This document shows positions 24,710 through 31,730 of a stretch of DNA of 36,736 bases, in pieces. The first letter of the stretch is position 1; the number at the start of each line of letters is the position of its first letter. The stretch is taken from positions 1 to 36,736 of the forward strand of contig DATFKK010000034.1 in assembly GCA_035268685.1 (NCBI GenBank). Reading direction: 5' to 3'. Below the pieces are notes generated by a model. The model searched no databases and was not told the DNA's origin. It worked only from the letters and a program-made list of their open reading frames with translations. The translations under genes were made by a program, and so were the position numbers. The DNA is from Candidatus Krumholzibacteriia bacterium (GTDB taxonomy: Bacteria > Krumholzibacteriota > Krumholzibacteriia > JAJRXK01).

Positions 24710-26283
24710 ACTCGAGGACCGAGTCGAGCCATCGTGGCTACCGGGGCGGACTGATTCCGGTCCACCGCGCACTCAACCACCTGGAGCTGCGCAAGCGCGA
24801 CGGCGCGCTCGGCGTGCTGTTCGTGATCGCGCTCGTGGTGGGCTGGGCCGTGGCGTGGCCCTTCGTGGTCCGGGCGTGGGCGGCGATCGGCCGCTTCGCC
24901 TTCGAGGTGCTCGGGGTCCCCGCCCAGGTCCCGGTGATCACCCGCGCCTTCGCGTTCGGCGTCGAGCTGACCGTACCGCGCTTCGACGTGGCGGCCGCGC
25001 TTCCCACGACCGCACAGTGGAACGTGGGACTGGGCGTGGTCGCGGTGGTCCTGCTGGTGTCGATCTTCCTGCCGACCCGCTCGCTGCCACTCGTCTACCT
25101 GCTCCGGCTCCTCGCGGCGGTGCAGGTGTCGTCGCAGATCGTCTTCGCGCTGTTCGCCCCGGCGTTCCCCTACGACGTGGGCGGAATGACCGAGACGCTC
25201 TTGCTGGCGAACCTGTTCGTGATCGGACTGGTGCCCGTGATCATGGGATTCGCCTACAACCCGCTGGCCTACGGGTGGTCGCAACGACTGGCCGCGGCGC
25301 TGCTACCCATGGCGCACCTCGCGGTCACGGTCCCTCTTCTGTACGTGGCGCACGCCTGGATCCTGCACCACGGATCGCTGCTGTGGATGCCGCTGCTGTT
25401 CTGGGCCTTCGGCCTGGTGTTGAGCGTGTTCTCGATCGTGGCGTTCTACGGGTGGGCCGTGAGCTGGCCCCACGCGGTCCGGGCACGGCCGCGGCGACGT
25501 CTACGGCAGCCCCGCGTCCTGGGCACCGTGCTGCTGACCTTGGTCGTCGTTCCCGCGACCGCCGCGGCCGACGACACGGTCGAGTCGATCCAGCTCGGGC
25601 TGGACGTCGGGCGCTACACCGAGGACCTCGGCGGGGCCGAGAGCGGCTTCGTGGCCTACACCCGCGAGCGCTCGGGCGTGGATCGCTGGCGCTTCGACCT
25701 GGGTTTCGCCTCGCGCTTCGACGACACCGGGCTCGGTGTCGGAGCGTCGTACGGCCGTCACCTCGGCGCGAACACGCTGGTGTCGGCGGGGCTCAGCACG
25801 GGCGGCGGCGACGTCGTCCAACCCGACCTGCGCTTCGACATGGGACTGCGGCGCACCGCGCTCCTCGACGGGCGCCTGCTCGTCGACCTGGGCTACACGC
25901 ACATCGAGAACAAGGGCGACAACAGCAGCGACGGGGTCGGCGCGGGCCTGCTCTACTCGCTCGGCGGCGGCTGGTCGGTGGGTGCCGACGGGCGTGTCGA
26001 CATCGGCCAGCCGGGGGACACCCAGGGCCACACGGTCGCCGTGTCGCTCCTCTACGGGATCTACCGCAAGCTCTACCTGTCGGCCCGGGCCGAGACGGGC
26101 CGCGTGGCCTACCTGCTGGTCGGTCCCTCCGACGCCCTCGTCGAGTTCGACAGCCGCGGTCTCCGGCTCGGCGCCACGTGGTACGTGCAGGAGGACCGCG
26201 GGGTGGGCGTGGAATTCTCGGTGCTCGACACCGAGGTCTACGACCTCACCAACGTCGGGCTGCGCGCCTTCCGCGAATGGTAG
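24706..26283 (+). CDS. Fusion of multipass inner-membrane domain and YaiO-like outer-membrane barrel
   Basis: 525 residues in one uninterrupted frame. The start is taken as GTG at 24706, overlapping the previous TGA, with GGAGG 12 bases upstream; ATG 24694 touches that GGAGG and is unlikely. Residues about 34-250 hold six or seven hydrophobic helices ('LGVLFVIALVVGWAVAWPFV', 'GVVAVVLLVSIFLP', 'LLFWAFGLVLSVFSIVAFYG'). At 260-288 comes a textbook signal peptide inside the chain: 'RARPRRRLRQPR', then 'VLGTVLLTLVVVPATAAA' and 'DD'. From 289 to the end is an outer-membrane barrel with YaiO-like strands ('VESIQLGLDVGRYTE', 'LDRWRFDLGFASRF'-like, 'GATWYVQEDRGVGVEF'), ending in Trp. It lies beside a GT2 synthase gene as yaiO lies beside yaiP. 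Cleavage would free the barrel to the outer membrane. No exosortase Cys/Arg/His triad is seen. Confidence 0.8.
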   Translation: MNSRTESSHRGYRGGLIPVHRALNHLELRKRDGALGVLFVIALVVGWAVAWPFVVRAWAAIGRFAFEVLGVPAQVPVITRAFAFGVELTVPRFDVAAALPTTAQWNVGLGVVAVVLLVSIFLPTRSLPLVYLLRLLAAVQVSSQIVFALFAPAFPYDVGGMTETLLLANLFVIGLVPVIMGFAYNPLAYGWSQRLAAALLPMAHLAVTVPLLYVAHAWILHHGSLLWMPLLFWAFGLVLSVFSIVAFYGWAVSWPHAVRARPRRRLRQPRVLGTVLLTLVVVPATAAADDTVESIQLGLDVGRYTEDLGGAESGFVAYTRERSGVDRWRFDLGFASRFDDTGLGVGASYGRHLGANTLVSAGLSTGGGDVVQPDLRFDMGLRRTALLDGRLLVDLGYTHIENKGDNSSDGVGAGLLYSLGGGWSVGADGRVDIGQPGDTQGHTVAVSLLYGIYRKLYLSARAETGRVAYLLVGPSDALVEFDSRGLRLGATWYVQEDRGVGVEFSVLDTEVYDLTNVGLRAFREW

Positions 26284-28016
26284 ACGGGCCGTCGCGCCGC
26301 ACCGTCACGGCGCTGACGGTCGCGGTGGCGTGGCCGGCCTTCCTGCCACCGCTCACGCTCCTGCTGTCGTGGCTGCACGTCCCGATCCCACCGGTGGCGG
26401 CCGGCGGAATCGTGGTCTCGGGACTCGCCATGGCCGTGCTGCTGGCCAGGGGCGCGGCCCGGGGAACCGACCCCTCCGCTCGTCGCGTCGATCCCCACGT
26501 CGCCGGGGCCGTCCTGCTCGTGGGCGCCGTCGCGGTCCACCACCTGGTCCTGACCTGGCAGCGTCCGGTGCTCGACTGGGACGGCCTGTACTACCACCTG
26601 CCGGCCGTCCACGGCTGGCTGCGCGCCGACCGCGTGGTCTGGATCGAGGGCACCGACGACGTACCCTTCGTCAACGGCTACCCCATGGCGCTCGAGACCA
26701 TGGGACTCCTGCTGGTCCGATTGCTCGACCACGGCCGGTGGCTCGACGCCCTGAATCTGATCCTGTGGCCGGCCGGTGCGCTCGGCCTGGCGGCGACCGC
26801 TCGCGCCTGGGGCGCCCGCCGGCCCTGGCCGGCCGTCGCGGCCGTGTCCTTCCTTGCCGTCCCGGCGTGGCACCTGGGCAGTACGACCGCCTACGTCGAC
26901 GTCGGGTTGGCGGCCGCCACCTGTGCCTTCGTCGCGGTGACGGTGTGGCGCCTGCGAGGGATCGACCACGCGGGGGTCGCGCTGCTCTGGGGAGCGGCGG
27001 CGGGCCTGACGGCGAGCGTGAAGGGCACCGGCCTGCTGATCGCGGCCCTCGGGGTGGTCCTGCTCGTCGTGGATCTCACGCGCCGGGCCCCGGATCGGCG
27101 ACCGGCCGCCCTGCGGGCCCTGACGCTGGGTGTGGCGGTCCTGGTGCTGGTCGGTGGACTCTGGCCGGCACGTGCCCTCGTGCACGCGGGAAACCCCGTC
27201 CATCCCGTCGAGCTGCGACTGGGAGCGAAGGTCCTGGCCCCGGGGACCGACGCCCACGCGGCCGCCGCCCTGTCCACGCCCGCCGATCTCGCCGACGTTC
27301 CGGCCCCGCTGCATCCGCTGGCCATCTGGGCCCGTCCGTTCCGAGCGGTCGAGGTCTACGACCAGGCCGAGGGACTGGGCCCGGTCTGGACGCTGGGGGC
27401 CCTGCCGGCCCTCCTCGTGCTCGTTCTCACCCGGCGGCGCCTCGAGGTGCTGGGGCCGGTCGCCCTGGGTCTGGCCCTGCTGCTGGCACAACCCGCGCCG
27501 TGGTGGTCGCGTCTCACCCTGTGGATGCTCGCGCTCGGTCTGCCCGCCCTCGCCGCGGTGGCGTCGCGATCCCGGGGAAGGATCTCCGGCCGACTCGTCC
27601 CGGCGGCCGCCGTCGTGGTCCTGCTGGCCGGCGCGATCACGAGTGTCGGAGCGGTGCGGGCCGACCTCGCGCGAGGGCGGACCCCGGACGGCTACCTCGA
27701 CTCGATCGAGTTCTACTTCCCGGAACTGGCTGCGCACCCGCGTCTCGACGAAGCCCTCGCAGCCGACGCGATCGGACGCAGTCGTTGGAGTCGGCAGGGT
27801 TCGCTGCTCGGCGGTGCGCTCGCACAGCCGGTCGGCGCACGGGCGGTGGTCCGGGTCGACGATCCGCGCGATGCACCGTCCGACCTCCGCTGGATCCTGT
27901 GGGACGTCACCGCGGCGGGCGATCCGCCGCCGCCCGGAGTCAGCGCGTGGCGACCCGTCGGACCGCCACGGAACGGCTTCCTGTTGCTCGTCCGGATCGC
28001 GGCCCCGAGGCGCTGA
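26277..28016 (+). CDS. GT-C-type glycosyltransferase (GT39/RgtA-like membrane protein)
   Basis: 579-residue polytopic protein from ATG at 26277, inside the end of the previous gene (its stop is 26281-26283). After two N-terminal helices, 'PVLDWDGLYYHLPAVHGWLR' (about 97-116) is the first-loop Asp motif of GT-C enzymes (D100/D102), followed by 'YPMALETMGLLLVRLL' and many Ala/Leu/Val helices. A C-terminal periplasmic region has 'YLDSIEFYFPELAAHPRL'. Such enzymes take a sugar from a polyprenyl-phosphate donor and add it to lipid-linked glycan or protein in the periplasm. No strong ribosome site is seen, which fits translational coupling. It is the last of four overlapping genes. The donor and acceptor are unknown. 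Confidence 0.8.
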   Translation: MVDGPSRRTVTALTVAVAWPAFLPPLTLLLSWLHVPIPPVAAGGIVVSGLAMAVLLARGAARGTDPSARRVDPHVAGAVLLVGAVAVHHLVLTWQRPVLDWDGLYYHLPAVHGWLRADRVVWIEGTDDVPFVNGYPMALETMGLLLVRLLDHGRWLDALNLILWPAGALGLAATARAWGARRPWPAVAAVSFLAVPAWHLGSTTAYVDVGLAAATCAFVAVTVWRLRGIDHAGVALLWGAAAGLTASVKGTGLLIAALGVVLLVVDLTRRAPDRRPAALRALTLGVAVLVLVGGLWPARALVHAGNPVHPVELRLGAKVLAPGTDAHAAAALSTPADLADVPAPLHPLAIWARPFRAVEVYDQAEGLGPVWTLGALPALLVLVLTRRRLEVLGPVALGLALLLAQPAPWWSRLTLWMLALGLPALAAVASRSRGRISGRLVPAAAVVVLLAGAITSVGAVRADLARGRTPDGYLDSIEFYFPELAAHPRLDEALAADAIGRSRWSRQGSLLGGALAQPVGARAVVRVDDPRDAPSDLRWILWDVTAAGDPPPPGVSAWRPVGPPRNGFLLLVRIAAPRR

Positions 28017-28068
28017 AGCGCTCTCCACCCTGCGCCTCTGTCAATTTGTGATGACCCGGAACGCCCCC

Positions 28069-28097
28069 TGGTCAGCCCTCTCCGCGCGCTCTATGTT
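28069..28097 (+). promoter_or_regulatory. Candidate sigma-70-type promoter for the decarboxylase operon
   Basis: TGGTCA at 28069-28074, 17 bases, and TATGTT at 28092-28097, 46 bases before the first ATG. Eight of twelve consensus bases match. The 126-base gap before mmdA contains nothing else notable. Confidence 0.4.
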
Positions 28098-28142
28098 GCG
28101 CCCGTTCCCGCGTGCACAACCCTCTCCCGCAAGGACGCCACG

Positions 28143-29693
28143 ATGAGCGAGGAGACGATCCGCGACCTTCACCGACGCCGCGCCGAGTCCTACGCGGGCG
28201 GGGGCGAGAAGCGCATCGAGAAGCAGCACGCGGCCGGCAAACTCACCGCGCGCGAGCGCCTGAGCCTGCTCTTCGACCCCGACACCTTCCAGGAGATGAA
28301 CCTCCACCTGCGGCACCGCGCCACGAACTTCGGGCTCGACCGCAAGGAGTTCCCCGGCGAAGGCGTGGTCACCGGTTTCGGATCGGTCGACGACCGCCCG
28401 GTCTACGTGGCCAGCCAGGACTTCACCGTGGGCGGCGGCAGCGTGGGCGAGGGCACCGCGCACAAGATCGTCGAGGTCATGGACGCCGCGCTGCAGACGG
28501 GCGACCCCTTCCTGTTCATCAACGACGGCGGCGGCGCGCGGATCCAGGAGGGCGTCGACGCCCTCAGCGGCTACGGCGACATCTTCTACCGCAACGTGCT
28601 GCTCTCGGGCGTGGTCCCGCAGATCAGCCTGATCATGGGACCCTGCGCCGGCGGCGCGGCCTACTCGCCCGCCCTGACCGACTTCGTGATCATGGTCCGG
28701 GGCGAATCGCAGATGTTCATCACCGGCCCGAAGGTGATCAAGGAGGTCACCGGCGAGGACATCGACGCGGAGTCGCTCGGCGGCGCCGACGCCCACGGAA
28801 CACATTCGGGAGTGGCCCACTTCGTCGTGGACAGCGACGAAGAGGGAATCGCGCTGGCCAAGCGTCTGCTCACCTTCCTGCCCAGCAACAACACCGAGGA
28901 CCCGCCTTTCGATCCGTCGTCGTGGGACGGCGAGGTCGTCAGCGACCCCGAGCTGAACGAGATCGTCCCGACCGATCCGCGGCAGGCCTACGACATCCGC
29001 GACGTGATCCGGCGCGTGATCGACAACGCCGACTTCGTCGAGATCCTCGAGCAGTTCGCGCCGAACATCGTCACCGGTCTGGCGCGGATCGAGGGCCGGG
29101 TGGTGGGCGTGATCGGCAACCAGCCGAAGGTCCGCGCCGGCGTGCTGGACATCGACGCCTCGTCGAAGGGCGCGCGCTTCGTGCGCTTCTGCAACGCCTT
29201 CAACATTCCGCTGGTCACCTTCGTCGACGTGCCCGGCTTCCTTCCGGGGGTGTCGCAGGAACAGGGTGGAATCATCAAACACGGCAGCAAGATGCTCTTC
29301 GCCTATGCCTCGGCCACCTGCCCCAAGCTGACCGTGGTGCTGCGCAAGGCCTACGGCGGGGCCTACCTGGCCATGTGCGCCAAGAGCATGGGTGCCGACC
29401 GGATCTGCGCCTGGCCCGCCGCCGAGATCGCGGTCATGGGCGCCGAGGGTGCGGTGAACATCCTGTACCGACGCGAGATCAACGAGGCCGAGGACCCGGT
29501 GGCCGAACGGGCGAAGCGGATCGCCGAGTACCGCGAGCTGTTCGCGAATCCCTACGTGGCGGCCGGGCGTGGACTCGTGGACGACGTGATCGAGCCGGCC
29601 GACACGCGCCTGTACCTGGCCACCTCGCTGCAGGTCCTGCGCAGCAAACGCGAGCTGCGGCCGCAGAAGAAGCACGGCCTCATCCAGCTGTAG
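28143..29693 (+). CDS. mmdA: Methylmalonyl-CoA decarboxylase/acyl-CoA carboxylase carboxyltransferase subunit
   Basis: 516 residues, typical for MmdA/PccB. It starts 'MSEETIRDLHRRRAE', with AAGGA upstream. It has two crotonase-like halves: the N-terminal half contains 'LTARERLSLLFDPDTFQEM' and 'GGGARIQEGVDALSGYGDIF'. The C-terminal half contains 'VDVPGFLPGVSQEQGGIIKHG', 'KAYGGAYLAMCAKSMGADR' and 'WPAAEIAVMGAEGAVNILYR'. The subunit moves a carboxyl group between (S)-methylmalonyl-CoA and biotin. Alone it could be propionyl-CoA carboxylase beta, but the genes that follow (OadG-like, biotin carrier, MmdB) and the absence of a biotin carboxylase gene point to the sodium-pumping decarboxylase. Glutaconyl-CoA is a possible alternative substrate. 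Confidence 0.9.
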   Translation: MSEETIRDLHRRRAESYAGGGEKRIEKQHAAGKLTARERLSLLFDPDTFQEMNLHLRHRATNFGLDRKEFPGEGVVTGFGSVDDRPVYVASQDFTVGGGSVGEGTAHKIVEVMDAALQTGDPFLFINDGGGARIQEGVDALSGYGDIFYRNVLLSGVVPQISLIMGPCAGGAAYSPALTDFVIMVRGESQMFITGPKVIKEVTGEDIDAESLGGADAHGTHSGVAHFVVDSDEEGIALAKRLLTFLPSNNTEDPPFDPSSWDGEVVSDPELNEIVPTDPRQAYDIRDVIRRVIDNADFVEILEQFAPNIVTGLARIEGRVVGVIGNQPKVRAGVLDIDASSKGARFVRFCNAFNIPLVTFVDVPGFLPGVSQEQGGIIKHGSKMLFAYASATCPKLTVVLRKAYGGAYLAMCAKSMGADRICAWPAAEIAVMGAEGAVNILYRREINEAEDPVAERAKRIAEYRELFANPYVAAGRGLVDDVIEPADTRLYLATSLQVLRSKRELRPQKKHGLIQL

Positions 29694-29704
29694 ATCGGAC
29701 GCCC

Positions 29705-30079
29705 ATGGAGCACACCGCGATCACCAGCACTTCGGACGCCGTGACCCTGGCCGTGGTCGGCTTCCTGATCGTGTTCATGGTGCTGGCCCTCACGGCGACC
29801 CTGGTCTGGCTGGTGGGCCGTTTCGACCTCCGGTGGCAACGCCACGAGCAGGTCACCGAGCAGCAGCGGACCGACCGGGAGCCCACGATCGACGCGACCA
29901 CGGCGGTGATCATCGCGGCCGCCGTCGCCACGTACCTCGGGGGCCGGGCACGCATCCGCTCGGTCCGGCGTCTGATCCCCGCCGCGGGCGAGCCCAGCAC
30001 CTGGTCGGCCCAGGGTCGCGCCACCCTGCTCGGTTCGCACGCGATCTCCGGCCGCCACGGTTCCTCGCGTCACCCATGA
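29705..30079 (+). CDS. OadG-like small membrane subunit of the Na+ decarboxylase
   Basis: 124 residues. One N-terminal membrane helix, 'AVTLAVVGFLIVFMVLALTATLVWLV', matches the OadG/MmdD start. A polar linker follows, then a second conserved patch ('AAVATYLGGRARIRSVRRL' and 'PSTWSAQGRATLL') that occurs in OadG-type subunits of this lineage. The subunit joins the carboxyltransferase to the membrane beta subunit and helps assembly. It begins 11 bases after mmdA. The ribosome site is weak, so coupling is likely. Confidence 0.83.
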   Translation: MEHTAITSTSDAVTLAVVGFLIVFMVLALTATLVWLVGRFDLRWQRHEQVTEQQRTDREPTIDATTAVIIAAAVATYLGGRARIRSVRRLIPAAGEPSTWSAQGRATLLGSHAISGRHGSSRHP

Positions 30080-30164
30080 ACCCTCCGGACCATCCGATTC
30101 CGACGGCCACTCCGCGCGCACACGCCGCGACCCGGCACACCGGCCGCAACCAGGAGACCAGTCG

Positions 30165-30578
30165 ATGAAGCTGAAGATCACCGTCCACGGAGTCGCCTAC
30201 GAGGTCGAGGTCGAAGTCCTCGACGCCGGAGACGGATTCGCCGCTCCCTCGGCCCTGCCTCCCGTCGCTCCGCGCCCGGGAACGAGCCCCACTCCGGCGC
30301 CGTCGAATCCCGCGCCGGCGGCGCCGAAGCCGGCCGAGGCCACCCCCGCCCCGTCGGGCGACAGCAAGGGAACGGTGAACTCGCCGATCGCCGGAACGGT
30401 CGTCGAGGTCCGCTGCTCGGTCGGGGATCAGGTCGACAAGGACCAGGTGCTGATCGTGGTCGACGCCATGAAGATGCACACGTCGATCGCCTCGCCGCTG
30501 GCGGGGAAGGTGGCCGCGGTGAAGGTCGGCGTGGGCGATGCGGTGCGCGAGAACCAGCCGCTCGTCGAGATCGGGTAG
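30165..30578 (+). CDS. mmdC: Biotin carrier protein of the Na+ decarboxylase
   Basis: 137 residues. A short N-terminal strand region ('MKLKITVHGVAYEVEVEV') is followed by a Pro/Ala-rich flexible linker (about 27-66) and a biotinyl domain (68-137). The biotin lysine is K103 in 'DAMKMHT'; most carriers read 'EAMKM', so Asp at position 100 is a mild change. The mirrored halves 'VNSPIAGTVVEVRCSVGDQV' and 'IASPLAGKVAAVKVGVGDAV' are typical. It shuttles carboxybiotin between mmdA and mmdB products. The ATG has AGGAG 9 bases upstream and lies 85 bases after the OadG-like gene. Confidence 0.93.
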   Translation: MKLKITVHGVAYEVEVEVLDAGDGFAAPSALPPVAPRPGTSPTPAPSNPAPAAPKPAEATPAPSGDSKGTVNSPIAGTVVEVRCSVGDQVDKDQVLIVVDAMKMHTSIASPLAGKVAAVKVGVGDAVRENQPLVEIG

Positions 30579-30590
30579 AGCGGGCCCGCC

Positions 30591-31718
30591 ATGGACATCC
30601 TCCTGGACTTCCTGCAGGCCGGCGCGATCGGCAACATGACGTGGGGCAACTTCGTCATGCTCATCGTCGGTTGCGTGTTCATCTATCTGGCGATCACCAA
30701 GGACTACGAACCCCTGCTGCTCGTCCCGATCGGATTCGGGATCCTCGTCGGCAACATTCCCATGTCCGAGGGCATGGGGATCGGGGTCTACGAACCGGGC
30801 AGCGTGCTGTCGATCCTGTACCTGGGCGTGAGCCAGGGGTGGTACCCGCCGCTGATCTTCCTGGGCATCGGCGCGATGACCGATTTCTCCTCGCTGATCG
30901 GCAATCCCCGCCTGGTCCTGCTCGGGGCCGCGGCGCAGGCCGGGATCTACATCACCTTCCTCGGCGCCATCCTCATGGGTTTCGACGCCGAGCACGCCGC
31001 GGCGATCGGGATCATCGGCGGGGCCGACGGACCCACCGCGATCTTCCTGTCGTCGAAGATGGCCCCGGACTACCTGGGCGCCATCGCGATCGCGGCCTAC
31101 TCGTACATGGCCCTGGTGCCGGTGATCCAACCGCCGATCGTGAAGCTGCTCACCAGCCGGCGGGAACGGCTGATCCGCATGTCGCCGAGCCGGCCGGTGA
31201 GCAAGCGCACGCGGATCCTCTTCCCGATCGTGGGCTTCCTGCTCACCACCATGCTCGCGCCGGGGGCGATTCCCCTGCTCGGCATGCTCTTCTTCGGCAA
31301 CCTGCTCAAGGAGAGCGGCGTGACCGAGCGGTTGGCCAAGACGGCACGAACGGCCTTCGTCGACGTGATCACCATTCTTCTGGGCCTGACCGTGGGAACC
31401 TCGACCGACGCGACGCGGTTCCTCACGCCGCAGTCGATCCAGATCTTCATGCTGGGTGCGGCGAGCTTCGCGATCGCCACCGCGGCGGGCGTGATGTTCG
31501 CCAAGGGACTGAACCTGGTCGTGCGCGACAAGATCAACCCGATCATCGGGGCGGCGGGCGTGTCGGCGGTTCCGGACTCGGCGCGTGTGTGTCAGATGAT
31601 GGGGGCCAAGGAGGACCCGCAGAACTTCCTGATCATGCACGCCATGGCGCCGAACGTGTCGGGGGTGATCGGTTCGGCCGTGGCCGCCGGCGTGTTCCTG
31701 GCGACCTTCGCTCGCTGA
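30591..31718 (+). CDS. mmdB: Na+-translocating decarboxylase beta subunit
   Basis: 375 residues of the OadB/MmdB/GcdB family, with about nine membrane segments. Conserved landmarks include 'DFSSLIGNPRLVLLGAAAQ', 'IGIIGGADGPTAIF' (its Asp146 should correspond to the Na+-coupling Asp of OadB), 'AYSYMALVPVIQPP', 'GTSTDATRFL' and the C-terminal 'FLIMHAMAPNVSGVIGSAVA'. It decarboxylates carboxybiotin and drives Na+ out across the inner membrane, storing decarboxylation energy as a sodium gradient. It starts 12 bases after mmdC. It ends 12 bases from the convergent KaiC-like gene, with no clear terminator between them. Confidence 0.94.
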   Translation: MDILLDFLQAGAIGNMTWGNFVMLIVGCVFIYLAITKDYEPLLLVPIGFGILVGNIPMSEGMGIGVYEPGSVLSILYLGVSQGWYPPLIFLGIGAMTDFSSLIGNPRLVLLGAAAQAGIYITFLGAILMGFDAEHAAAIGIIGGADGPTAIFLSSKMAPDYLGAIAIAAYSYMALVPVIQPPIVKLLTSRRERLIRMSPSRPVSKRTRILFPIVGFLLTTMLAPGAIPLLGMLFFGNLLKESGVTERLAKTARTAFVDVITILLGLTVGTSTDATRFLTPQSIQIFMLGAASFAIATAAGVMFAKGLNLVVRDKINPIIGAAGVSAVPDSARVCQMMGAKEDPQNFLIMHAMAPNVSGVIGSAVAAGVFLATFAR

Positions 31719-31730
31719 GAAGCCGGTCGA

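Noticed and set aside
24706-25480. Exosortase assignment for the helical domain of the fusion protein
   Set aside because: The helices and the nearby XrtA-type deacetylase make it tempting, but the catalytic Cys and the Arg/His motifs of exosortases are absent.
28041-29675. 544-codon open frame antisense to mmdA
   Set aside because: The sense strand is a full-length carboxyltransferase with conserved motifs and a ribosome site; the antisense one has none.
28143-29693. Propionyl-CoA carboxylase beta subunit as the role of the carboxyltransferase
   Set aside because: No biotin carboxylase gene is nearby, while OadG-like, biotin carrier and MmdB genes follow at once.
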